From Leucogyrophana mollusca (lineage: Eukaryota > Basidiomycota > Agaricomycetes > Boletales): a DNA stretch of 64,000 nucleotides. The DNA lies in the NCBI GenBank assembly GCA_021014945.1, contig MU266360.1:62001-126000 (forward strand), written 5' to 3'. Each line of letters opens with the position of its first letter. The first letter of the stretch is position 1. This document shows positions 23,246-34,700 of the stretch, piece after piece. A program made the translations under genes and the position numbers. The notes beneath the pieces were generated by a model that was not told the DNA's origin, made no database searches, and was given only the letters and a program-made list of their open reading frames with translations.

Positions 23246-24378
23246 TCACGCCACTACACAACCATCTGCAGAACCCCTGGCCCTTGTGCTCAGAGATACT
23301 CTTGCTGCCTCGTAAAACACCTCTGAGACTCCTCGATTATGCTTGGAGCTGCATTCTGTTTACATGGAATGAATAAGAGTGTCTTTCGACAAAGCCATGA
23401 AGTTTCGCACCAAGATACCGTGACGCTCGTATTCGTCGTGCGACTGCCAGCCCCTCTTCATATTGAACCTGGTGCATGCCGTACCGTGCCAGCCGCTCCC
23501 GTACCGTGCGGTCGTCTCGTAGATCACATTTGAGGGCTGGAAACCGGTCAGTACAGATATTCACCCTACGATCCTGCAGTACTGACCAACAAGAACGAGC
23601 TACAACAAAGCGTTAGCCTATGTCTACACTAACAACTATTGACAGCGAATACCTTCACGCCTGGACAGTATTCCAGAATTTCATCTATCCACTGGGGAAG
23701 ATATTCTAGGTGCTGTTCGTGCCAATTGACTCATCAGACTCACCTTGGATTCAACGTTTTCTAGAGACGTTGGGTTGTCTACCTATTGCAGGTCCCTCAT
23801 GACATCTTGAGCTCTGCAGAGGAGGATATATACTCACCGAAAAACATATCATGATGACGTGTGTTTCTGCATAGCTCAACGATCGCAATCTGTCAAACTC
23901 CTCCTGCCCTAATGTTCCCTTCGAATGTTAGATGTCACAACGAACGCGCGAATTGGGGATTTGGAGGCAGCGCCTACCAGCTGTATCCCACAGGCTTAAC
24001 TCCACCAGTTGATCGTCCACGTAAAGGTCATGCACATAGTTTTCGAAGACAGTTGGTTCGCTTGAAAGAAAAGGGCACCCTCACTGAGGAGTTCGAGACG
24101 TTCGATCGGAACACTCACTATACTTGCGTGAAGAAGCCTCTCGTGAAGACATTCAGTAGAGATGTCTTCCCTGCACGCACGAGCCACATTAAACGATCAA
24201 GTGGCACGCCATAGTGAGAGGAACACACCGCAAGCTCCGTCACCGCATACCACCACCTTCCTTTGTATCTGAAGCAGCATAAATGAGCGCCAGTGCCTTT
24301 TGTGGCAGAGTATGAGAAGGTACCCCTCACAGGACGACGACCAAAGGCTGATTTCGAGGAAGAGCCACACAAGGGCAT
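23246..24378 (-). CDS. RHO3: Rho-type small GTPase, Rho3-like
   Basis: Ten exons on the minus strand: 24331-24378, 24229-24268, 24119-24170, 23978-24060, 23838-23908, 23744-23782, 23653-23691, 23587-23599, 23411-23536 and 23246-23355, giving 206 residues. G-box motifs: GDGACGKT (P-loop, residues 25-32), [10 protein letters not shown] (effector region), [12 protein letters not shown] (from residue 72), LVLVALKCDL (TKxD equivalent is KCDL) and ECSSK. The protein ends CVVA, a CaaX box for prenylation. The N-terminus MPLCGSSSK and the [19 protein letters not shown] and [11 protein letters not shown] patterns favour Rho3, which controls polarised exocytosis and actin in fungi. The conserved alanine of SAK is serine here. 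Exon 8 is only 13 bp. The gene converges with clathrin, with about 255 bp between stops. Confidence 0.93.
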
Positions 24379-24837
24379 GCTTGATTGTGATTAAGGACTG
24401 ACGAGGTTAGTACGAGTAGAAACTTGAAACGCGGTTCCCATTCCCCGGATTCTTTGCTCCACGCTGTAGCCGTGCGGTGTTTGTACCTGTTTGCCGCCCC
24501 GGAACGGAAGACATTATTACTAGGTCTCCGAACCTCGTCCGAAAATACTCAAGAGGCGACTTCCTCGAACACTATTAGCAGTCAAAAAATACACCCACGA
24601 CAGGTCCAGACACAGATAGCAAGAAGGAATAAGATAATATACAGTACATCAGCCCATCACGGGCAACTCTCCTCAATAGCTACAAACTAAATCAGGCACG
24701 ATACAGCTAGTTCGAAAATTAACAAGAAACGTATCGAAAACATCAGAAAACGCAGGAAGCCCAAAGACAGCACCTTCCATCAGTGTACCGTCTAAATATC
24801 CTCCTGACAGATCGGATTCCTCCCCCTTCTGATAAGA
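24379..24837. other. Gap between the second zinc-cluster gene and RHO3
   Basis: About 460 bp of A-rich non-coding sequence. The right part just before RHO3 (around 24379-24450) should carry its promoter, and the left part the 3' UTR of the following minus-strand gene runs up to 24837. I see no gene or element. Confidence 0.4.
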
Positions 24838-27800
24838 TCACTGCAGCCCGTTCACGAAGTCCTGCCAAGTCGTGTGGATCATGTTAGCTTCTGGTGACTC
24901 CCGACGTTGACCGGACATCGATTGCCCATTCATGTGGGAATATCCGTTGTCACCGCCAGCGCCATAGTCGTAGACAGGGAAGTAACTCGGGAATTGGCCT
25001 GCCACGAGTTCCATGGGCTGGATCTGCGCGTCTTGGTGGTAGCCGCCAGGCGAATCGAGGTAGTGGGGATGTTCCCGAATTGGGGACACGCTAAAGGCAG
25101 ACGCATCTGTATAAGACGTTCCGCTATTATGACCACCCGGAGCGGGGGTCGGTCCGAAGGTGCGTAGGTAATCGACAACCGAAGGATGGACGGGATGGCT
25201 CGTCCCAGAAGTTAATGGCAGAGGTACAACCGGATTCAGAGACGTGGGTGAACGATCAATGACTTGCGGTGATGGAGACATTGAGTCTTTCTTTGCAACG
25301 AGCCGGGTTCTTCCGCCTAGAGTAGAGAGCTCGTCATCTTCCTCATAGGGTGAAATTGGCTCGGACAGTGACGACATCTGGCGGGACTGCAACGGTGATA
25401 CTTTGCCTTTTCGGAACTCCGAGAGACTCATATGTGCTTTTCCTTGTAGTCCGACCATGATTTCCTACGCAACCAAATGAGATGATTGGGGATCATAATG
25501 ATATGGCTGATGGCTTACCAAAACCGAATGGGCGCGGAAACCGTGAGCGGCTTTGGAGAAAAGTTCACAAGCGGAGTCCAATTGCACCAAGGCTGATGGA
25601 GCTAAGCTCATGGATGGACACCTTGTGACGACTGAACCCAACACAATCTGATCATAGAAGTGGTAAACAAATGTCGTTAGGGCACGCGAGGAAGACACCC
25701 ACCGCGCATGAGAACATGTGGGTCCAGAGGAACCAAATCCGTTCGGTAGGTTCTTTGTGCTGTGTATATAGGTTCCGCATCAAAGCGACAAGCGAACCAG
25801 CACTGCGATAGGCTGCTATGACCGATGTTCCATAGGGACTTCCGAGGGGGTCCTTCGGGTGATCGCTTACGGCACGAGCGAAGAAACTGCGGTGCAGATA
25901 CAGAAGATCTGGTCGACAAATGCGCAGTCAGTGCTGCTGCGGGATGAGTATAGACCCCAAGAAACTTACTCATCTCTCGTATAGCTAGTACGATGTGACG
26001 TTGTAGCGTCAACATGATGCTCTCCGGGAATCCTCCAGGACGTGGTTCGGAGTTGCCGAAACCAGCAACTTGGAGAATGGGCGGGACTGGGAAGGCACGT
26101 AGCTTGCGATCGAGTTGAAGGACGGTCGCGTATGTGGGTGTTTTCGCACCGAACGCTTGGTCGTGCACTACACTCATGCATTCCGATGTAAATCGATGCT
26201 TCCAAGAATGGACTAGAAAATATATATATTTAGCCAACGGCCGGTCTATCCCATGAAGAGAACCTACATGCATATTCATCAGCGGCATCGCTGGCGTACG
26301 GTAATTTGCAATCGACATGGGCTAGATAGAAAGATGGAGGCCTTCCAAAAGTGAGGCACTGCAAAACAGTAAGTCACTACCATCACCTTCCACTAATTTG
26401 CTTTCTCACCTGCCATGAATCATACGTATATAGTTCCCAGAAAAGCTCCCGGCGGCGTAGGGTCTCCTTCGCGTCGACACCCCAGCGACCACTATCACGA
26501 TCTGTGATCAATCCGATCAGGTGGCGTTAGCCATTAAAAGTCAAATTACGCACGCAACCCGATCTATGGTTGATGAGCTCCATCAGTCCACACGCGTTTC
26601 AAAGAAAATGGCGCGCTCACACTTTGTGCCACTTTTATGGCCATACCCATGATCGCCCACCGGGTCCCTGAGTTCGACCCGTGTCGGTCAGACAAAAAGT
26701 AGTAGAAGGTCATGAGGAACTGCGGTCGTGTGTTGAAGTTATCTGCGAGCCAAGCAAATGTTTGCGCTTACCAAAGTTTGTACTGCATGGATAGTTGGGT
26801 CGTCAAAGAGTGAACTCTGGAAAATTGCGGCACGGGCGAGTTGGTGATATTTCTCGGCTTCAATGTTGTATGCTAGCTGCCGTGTATCCATCAGGCTTCC
26901 AATGGCCAGAACCATGAACATGAGAGATAGGCGATGAGATAGGAGCGGGTCATCCGCAGGAGGCCCCACGCTTGGAGAGTAGAATTGAGGATATATGTCT
27001 TCATAGAAACTATCCCTGTTGATGGGGTTGTACCTTTGATGATAGTGGTATGAGTGGAGATGTATGCGTTTGTAGATGACGGGACGAACATCCATGCACC
27101 GTGACGGTAATATATTTCACAGAGGTCGTCGGCCCTCTCCGCTGGTGGGAGATACCAGAAGAGGCTTCGTAGACGAACATTTTCAATCTCGACGGAAGGA
27201 TGAGTCATGGGCAAAATGGGGAATGCCCCACTACGTGCTAGAATTTCTGGAGGTAATATGTTCTGAAGCGCGGCCAAGCGGTCGCCGTCGGTTTCCTGGC
27301 CTTCCGCTACTTCGTTCTGCAGAATCTTGTTGAGCGTAAGGTACATAGTTAGAGGATCGACAAAATACCTGAAGGAAGTACTGGAAAATGGGAAAGCAGT
27401 CAGTCAGATACATGCACTTACGGCCCGAAGAGAAGTGAGAGCGTACCCAAGAGTTTGCTGTGGAGCCGAAGTATTTTGCACCACCCGTAGCACTGATAGA
27501 TAAGGAGCCGAAAGCGTCGACGACCTCCCCATTCTGCTCCTCTTCTTTGGTTTCCCCTTTCACAACATTGCGGTTGCTTGGAGGTTCTCTTTGCAACGGC
27601 GCTTTGATCTGTAGTAGCTCGTCACTGAGCAGTGGGTGTCGGTCATTTGACATGAAGGAGTGCGACATTCGCAAGCCATCCTCAAGCTCCCGTACTCGGT
27701 TACATAGCTCTGCGATCTTCTCGTGGAGTTCTTGTGTGGAAGCCAAGACAAATCTGGGGACGAAGCTGATCAGTGTGTTTAACACGAGGCATCTGGGGCA

Positions 27801-28131
27801 TACGCACCGATTTCCTTGCCCCGTTGTTAAAGAGCCTATCACAGAGACGATCAGCCTCCAAGACTGTCTGGAGGCGAAACGTGCACTCGCCGTCTGGGCA
27901 GATTGCCCCACAGCCTCTCTTGACACAGGACCCACAGGGAACACCTCGGTCACACCGCAACTTGAGTCTAGGAAGAAAGTTGTGGTTAAAATTCAATCAG
28001 TATCAATACTGAGTCTCTCACCTTCGACATTCAGCGCATGATAACCTGGTTGCGCCTTTCCTGCGCTTTTTGGCGGCATCGGCAAAGAGACTTGACTCCA
28101 TGCGGCCTGGGGACACTGGAGATGAAGGCAT
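24838..28131 (-). CDS. Zn2Cys6 transcription factor with middle homology region
   Basis: Fifteen exons on the minus strand: 28022-28131, 27891-27967, 27808-27835, 27447-27753, 27369-27380, 27090-27316, 26772-27033, 26621-26719, 26554-26563, 26410-26501, 26268-26358, 25970-26212, 25703-25908, 25519-25647 and 24838-25464, giving 839 residues. The zinc cluster SCAECRRLKLRCDRGVPCGS sits at residues 31-50 and continues with Cys51 and Cys60. A coiled-coil linker follows (LHEKIAELCNRVRELEDGL). The fungal-specific middle region includes RSLFWYLPPAERADDLCEIY, RWAIMGMAIKVAQSIGLHRD and RRRELFWELYTYDSW. The C-terminal tail is Ser/Pro/Gly-rich and low complexity. The gene has a 12-bp exon and a 10-bp exon, and one GC-AG intron (27836-27890). 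Its regulon cannot be inferred. Confidence 0.86.
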
Positions 28132-31100
28132 GGAAAAGAGCCCAGAGGGCGGCAGAATCTGATGGCAGGAGAGAAGAAGGTTGGCTACTCATAATTATCG
28201 AAGGTACGGAGGAATTTGGGGGGCGCTGAAGGGGGGTGCAGCATTCCACTGGATTCTCACGGAAACAATATTTATCGCCATACCTTCCTGATTTAGAGAT
28301 AATCGGGGGCTTACCTCGGCCCGGAAGTATTTTTGCCCGGCCGTAACGTCGCTGGCTTGAAGCGGAGTCCCCCACATTACCAAACCTACCTTTCTTCGTC
28401 ATCTCCGCCGTTTGCCCGTTAAACACGAGGCGATATCCCATCTTCGTGGCCGTGTAAACTTACCATTAGAGTCCCTTGTGTACACGGAGAGCTGCCATCA
28501 ACCCATGAGCCTGCCGTATCCTTTCGAATCGCGCATGATGGAACCTTCGGAATACAACGAATGGAACAAGTTTCACCTCTTTGCGCTCTATTGGGATCAA
28601 CGATCGCGCTAGAATTGGGTGATTTCGTCCCGGGCAGTACAGGTAGCGCCGAGCAGACTCGGAAGATTTCCACTGGCCGGAAACAGTCTCCACTTTGCAG
28701 GTGAACTACAGGCCGCCCGTGTCACCGCTGGCACAGCACCTTGTTATCTACGGACACAGACGTACATCAAGGTCCTCGCTGTGCTAGCGCGACCTTCAGA
28801 GGTAGTTAGAATGATCTACTAGTGTGAATACAACGCGTCAGGTATGTCCCCGTTCTAGACCACTGACCGCAAGTATCTAAGCGCAGCGGGTGCATTGCAT
28901 TTCCAGAATGCAAGGGGAAGTCAGGTACCTATTCAGGGAGCAGCACCGGTAAATCTCGGCCAACGGGTGCTCTACTGGGTCACAGGAGAATCGGCGCGGA
29001 GTTCCACTGCGTAACGGTATACCCATGCGTGTCACGCATATTATGACTTTCCCCTCTTTCCCAGTTGCGGTATGTTGTTGCTATTCTGGGCTGAAACATT
29101 TGGAAGACGGCTCCTGAGAGCTTATTCCCGAGGGCTACTGCGCGTGTGGTAAGGGAAGGAAGGTGATCCCAGCTTACCTTAAGGCGCACCTTCGACCCAC
29201 TGATGGCCTTACAGCACGCAACAAGATGTTTACGCGAGATATCTCACCGTGAAGTACATGGTAAGTCACATGCGGGATGTTATCTGAACGGGTATGCTTG
29301 TCTCGTAAACGTGAAGGCATCGAAGTGGCCGACGATCGGACTTCGCATCAGCTATCACGTCCTACCCGACGTAGACGGTCAGGGGAGTTTCTCCCGCATA
29401 CTAATCGTAGGGGGAAAGGATATTGAGTTCGTAGCTCATCCGGAGCTATACTAGCAATGTTGCCTTGACCCAGATCAACCACCTGCCCTTTGCCGGTCGC
29501 ATGCCGAGCTGACACATGAAAATGGGGATGAGAAGCCAATATCACCATGATGCGGTGAATATCCCCTGCACAATGTTGGGGTGTTGGGGTGTTCCGTGAT
29601 TCGACGATTAACATCGCAAATCGAGACAGTCGTCCAAAATATCTGTTGCCGGCGGCTGCGTTCAAGTCCGTGAAGGGGTAAGTTCCTGTGGCTTGGCTGA
29701 GATTGGAGGGGTACACAATTTGGTTTTAGTTCACCACGTCGTCTCCTCTCATCAAGAGTCAGCTCGTCTCCGGCACGGCGGGGTAAAATTAAATAAGCGC
29801 GTGGTACCAAATCTCCATCTCGTCTTCTCAGCCCATCGACATTCCCGTCGCCAGTGCTTCCGCACCCTGGTACGAGTTGGACATGTCGTTCATGATTTAC
29901 TCTGTGAGAAATGGGAGACCCCATAGAAATTCAAGTTCAGCCTCAGACTCCGGGCCAGCTGCCGGTAGGAGAGACCATCTTTGTACTTGCCTGCAACCCA
30001 CCAACCCCCTTCTCACAATGGACAAGATCATGCAAGAACTTGAAGGCACCGTTCCCAAGCGACGGGGTGGGTGGGCTGTTCTTGGATCGCTACGACGTCA
30101 AGGTTTACGAACGAATGCCAGTGAAGTGGAATAGTTTGTCTTCTTTTTGTCAACAAACGAACCCAGATGGATCTAGACTGAGGAATAGGAACCCAATAGT
30201 CAATATCCGTCACAAAACACAGAAGACTCTGATGGAATGCGCAGAATAGGAGGCATGTACCTGAATCTCCCAATTCTGCTGCTTGTGCGTGTATCAGCGG
30301 CTCCGGGACACGTCTCCGGTATGTAGGATTTGGGTATATTCTGTGTGCCCAACCGGGGCGATGTGCAAGCAGCGTGAAATTGGGCTGAAGCGTGTGGGAT
30401 CGCCGCACCACTCGAATTCAGCCCCAAAAAGGAGGGACGCTGCATCTTCTATGGCATCTCACCCATCCGCTCCGCGTGATAATGAAGAAGGAGCAGACAA
30501 CCGAAGAGTAGTGGAGCCAGGATGGCCTCCAAGGGGAGCCATTATTGGATTCTCTTCTGCAGGAGGGAAAGATTAATTTTCAGGTGCCATCCTGCGTACG
30601 TTAGTCAAGGAAGTATCCACCATCTACATGGCAGTTAGGACGTGCGAAGAGCAACTGACTCTAGTCGTCACCGCAACTCTCTGCATGCCCCGCGACTATA
30701 TGCATTTTTTATACTTCGAATTCCAGGGGATTGGTGGCGACGCGCGGTTGAGTCTGAACGATATGGTGGACCTGGTGCAGTCAACGTTTTCAAGCCATGT
30801 CCAGGGACGGTGACCTGGTACCATCGATTCGGCGCGGGTCTTCCTTGTCTCAGGTGATGGCCGTGACATTATCGAGGCCGTGCACCGAAAAGCACCTGTG
30901 CCATTATGGAGATGGCTTCGGCCAGGCCGCATGCGCCGTTATACGGGGACCCGGCAAACAAAGTGAATTCCTAGGTTAAGGTGGGTCCAGTCGTCGAGCA
31001 CTCAGTTATACACGTCGACTAGTGGGGGCAGTCAGAGTGACAGGCTCATGCCTCGGGTCCGATCGAAAGAAGGAGCCAATGTGGGTGGGTTTCGGTCTCC

Positions 31101-31788
31101 GCAACCTTCACAGCTGTGCTCATTGGGGGCCACATCCATGCTTTTGTCCATCACTTTCACCAGTGATGTGACAATGGATCAGGCGCCGAACCTCGTTTAA
31201 ACAGGAATGGGCGGCAGTTGTGGATATTATGGGGCGTCAAATCTAACCATTTACTATCAGTAATAGTATTTCGGTTGGACTTAAAAATGACCCATCATAT
31301 GGAATCCCAAAAAACAAGATCTGTGCATGATCGGATGCTAAGATGTCGAATACATGTATCGGATGACCTGTCCACTGGACGAAGTCCGCTGGATTTGGGT
31401 CAGGTGTCTCCGGACAACTAGTGATCTTTTGTGCAGGTTTGCGCCATGAACGGTGTTCTAGCACAGGCAAGGGTAATTGAAGTGTGCTTTTCAGTATATC
31501 TGAAAAGATGTGGACCACGTACATATTGCTTCCTGAGATCCGAGTGGTTTTGTGGAACTGAATATTCAGCGCGGTGCAAGGAACGTTTACGAAATCGATT
31601 CACTTCTTTGCTTGGACCTTTGGCTGGTTCGTCGACAGTCTGTTCCAAATTCGTCATCAAGATGGCAGGTTAGATGGTGAATGCAGAGATGTTGTAATAA
31701 TGATACAAAATGCGGTAGAATGATACAATGACGGAGGCGAACGCCCCATTGCCTTTCAATACAAGCTCCGAGAACGCGGGTGGTTAAG
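28132..31788. other. 3.7-kb stretch without a recognised gene
   Basis: This is the largest empty stretch in the window, between the start of the second zinc-cluster gene and the stop of MMS22. It has only short open frames on both strands (up to about 150 codons), and none resembles a known protein or joins into a convincing spliced gene. A perfect 2 x 8 bp repeat (TGTTGGGG) occurs at 29574-29589. I found no transposase, reverse transcriptase, long terminal repeat or tRNA. It may hold a long promoter, a non-coding RNA or decayed sequence. Confidence 0.4.
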
Positions 31789-34700
31789 CTAGGGTGGATG
31801 CCCGGCATCGCCCAAAGCCTTGTTGCCCTCACCTCCCAGGACGACCGAACGACCCCAGTCAATTGCATGCGAGAGTCGCGGCTGGGAGGACAATTCCTGG
31901 TGGCATAAGAGGAGGCGTATGACTTGACTGCAAAAATCATGGTAAGTAGCATGGCCTGCGCCATTGGCTCCGCTCTGGATGAAAAATGGGTCAGACGATG
32001 CGGCTAAGCAAATGGATGTTACGTGCCTCGTATACGTCGCGCATCGTCGACAGAACGGAAACCAAAAAGCCAACATGGGTCTGGTTGGCCGCAATTGTCT
32101 CTTGTTGGTATTTGTTCATCCGCAGGCTGTCAGAAAGGTTGCTAAACACCGCTGGACTGGCGTCAGAAGAGGTCTAAATTGCGAGGGAACGTCTCACTTT
32201 GTAACAGGAGCAGGCGAATCTCAGTGTATCGAGCCTTCGAAATATCGAATCGAGTAGAGCCAATAGGAAGTTCGCAGGGGACGCCACGCAGAAGAGGATG
32301 TTGAAGGCCATCGACGGAGAACACCAGCGAGGTATATTGGTGCTCCAGTGTCGTGGTAGCCGATACCGCAGATTCCAATAGAACCGCAATAAAGTGGTCC
32401 TTATGTGCCTGCGGATTGTCAGAAGTATAACGCACACATATGGTGTTCCTTCCACTCACAAGGTAAGCGCCTGGGTCGAGTTGGAGGAGCGTAAAATTAA
32501 ACCGTAGACCAACTCGCCTTCGCCAAGTAGCGTCAATGATTCGCTCCCAAGATTGGGGACCGAGTTTCATGTATAAAGACCATTCCTGAAAAAAGATGCA
32601 TTAAATTCGCAATAATATCCGTCGAACATAGCGCACTCTGAGTCGATTTTGAACGAGAACGTTGGCGCAGCCGACCCAGCAGTCTATCCACTGATCCGTG
32701 TTGCAGCAATAATCCTCAAGAGTTATTGCACGAGAATGTTCGCCATCCCTGAATTGCTTACAGACTAAGCGGTATAAAGCTGGCGAAATGTGTTTATCTA
32801 TGGTCTGTCTCGAAACTTCCAGCGTATGTAATAAAAAAAGTGCAGGTGTCCATACCTTGCATATGGCAGTCTCCTGCGGCTTGTAGTCGGGGGCTGCGAT
32901 TGGGTCAGCGTCACCCAATGCTGCCAGCAACTCTGGGTCGTTGAAGTCCAAGGAGAACTGTCCGTATTCATCCTGGCTTTCTTGGCTCTCCGCCTCTGGG
33001 ATAGGAACGTGGAAGTTGGGCTTAGGGAGCACCAGGGAACGGGCGTCCAAGAAAGATTGCACAAGTAATCTCAGTTCTGCGCCTGCTCTACCGAACGCCA
33101 GATTATTCGATGGAGCAAATATTTTCGTGACCCAAGCTAATTGAGGAGAGATCAGGCAAAATGCAATGAGTGGATGGTTACGACACGCACGGCCTTCGAG
33201 GAGAGCTGGGTCAGGATACTCGGCAAGATTTTGCGTTTGGTCTAAGGAACGTGTCTCAATGATCATCCGAACGGATCCAAGGAGCATGAGGATGTTGAAG
33301 ACCACTGTGGGTTCGGCGGAGACGCGGCCGCTGGCTTTTCCGTCTCTGTCGATTGGAGCGCACGAAACTTGATATTCATCGAAGAGAATATTAGTCATGT
33401 CTTCTATCCACTCGAGAACATCGACAAGTGGTATGTGGTGATGTCGCAATATGATTGCGAAATACATTGAAGCACGGATGCAAGCGTTCCTCGAATTGAT
33501 ATCGGCCTCTTTGAAGTTGACGCAACGGCGTGCCTGCACTAAACGGTGCCGTAGGTTGGGTAGGGTAGGATCAATGTGCATCGCAACCGCCATGGCACTC
33601 AATCGATTGTAGAGCATTGAGAGGTCGTGCTTCGTGGGTGGCATCGCTTTCGTGAACGGGACTGAACCCACAGGAACAGCTAGATGAAGTATCTTCTTGA
33701 CCTGTGACAGCTTCTGGTGAACGATTGCGTGTGTTTCTCCAATGTGGCCTGTTTGAGCTGCCTGAACGACAAGCTTCAGGAACAATTCGAACGCAGTATC
33801 GGTCGATTTGTGGCAAGACAGAAGTTGCAAATTGCGTTCGGTCATGAAGCTGAGGAAGTCTGATGGTTCATCCCGGAGGTTGGCAAACTTGCGACTTTTG
33901 AAGATTTCGACCAGCTGACTGAACATCGGCAACGCATCATCGAGGTGCCATTGCCATCGACTCCACAGGAGACAACATCTGGAAGCGATCAAGCGAATGT
34001 AGTCGTCCCGTTTATCCAGGGCGTGGTCGGACAGCAGGTGGTCGGTTTGGGTGTCTGCTGTGAGGCGAATTTGTTTGAGAGCAAAGCCGACTGCTTCCCA
34101 AAACGCCGGAAGTCGACAGACCGAAGTTGACATGCCATGAACGGAGAACTGCGATAGGGCACAGAAGCTGAAAATAGTACGCCAAGTTTTCTCGCTTGCT
34201 TCTAGACTTGAGCGAGAGGAGTTGACTTCGTCTTGCAGGAGCCGCTGGACAAGTCGCCAAAAGGGATGACCAGTCTCTGATATACCCGCTTCTCCTTGAA
34301 ATTGCATTTCGCAGCCGCCGACGAGATGAAATAGGCAGACCCACAGCTCAGCCGACTTTTGAGGCACGGTGGAGGCGCCAATGGTGACTTCTGCGTTGTT
34401 GACCATGACAGCAGCAAGCGTCTTGTCGAGGCCAGTGGCGTAAAGACGTCGCATCAGTAACATTATGTGCTTGATAAGATCATTCGATCCTGGCCAATTC
34501 TTGGTGACACGCATGAGGCGAACTGACAGGTCGATCGAGAACCAGTAGATAGCGAGGGAAAGAACACTGAGTGGCGCACCCTCGGCACGACTAATTAGAC
34601 TGCGGGCATTGTCCTGGATGGCGACTTGAAAGTTGCGAAAGTCTTCTTCCTCGGCGCCTGTGGGAAGCCATGAGATAAGCAGACAGCAGGCGTGCATGAT

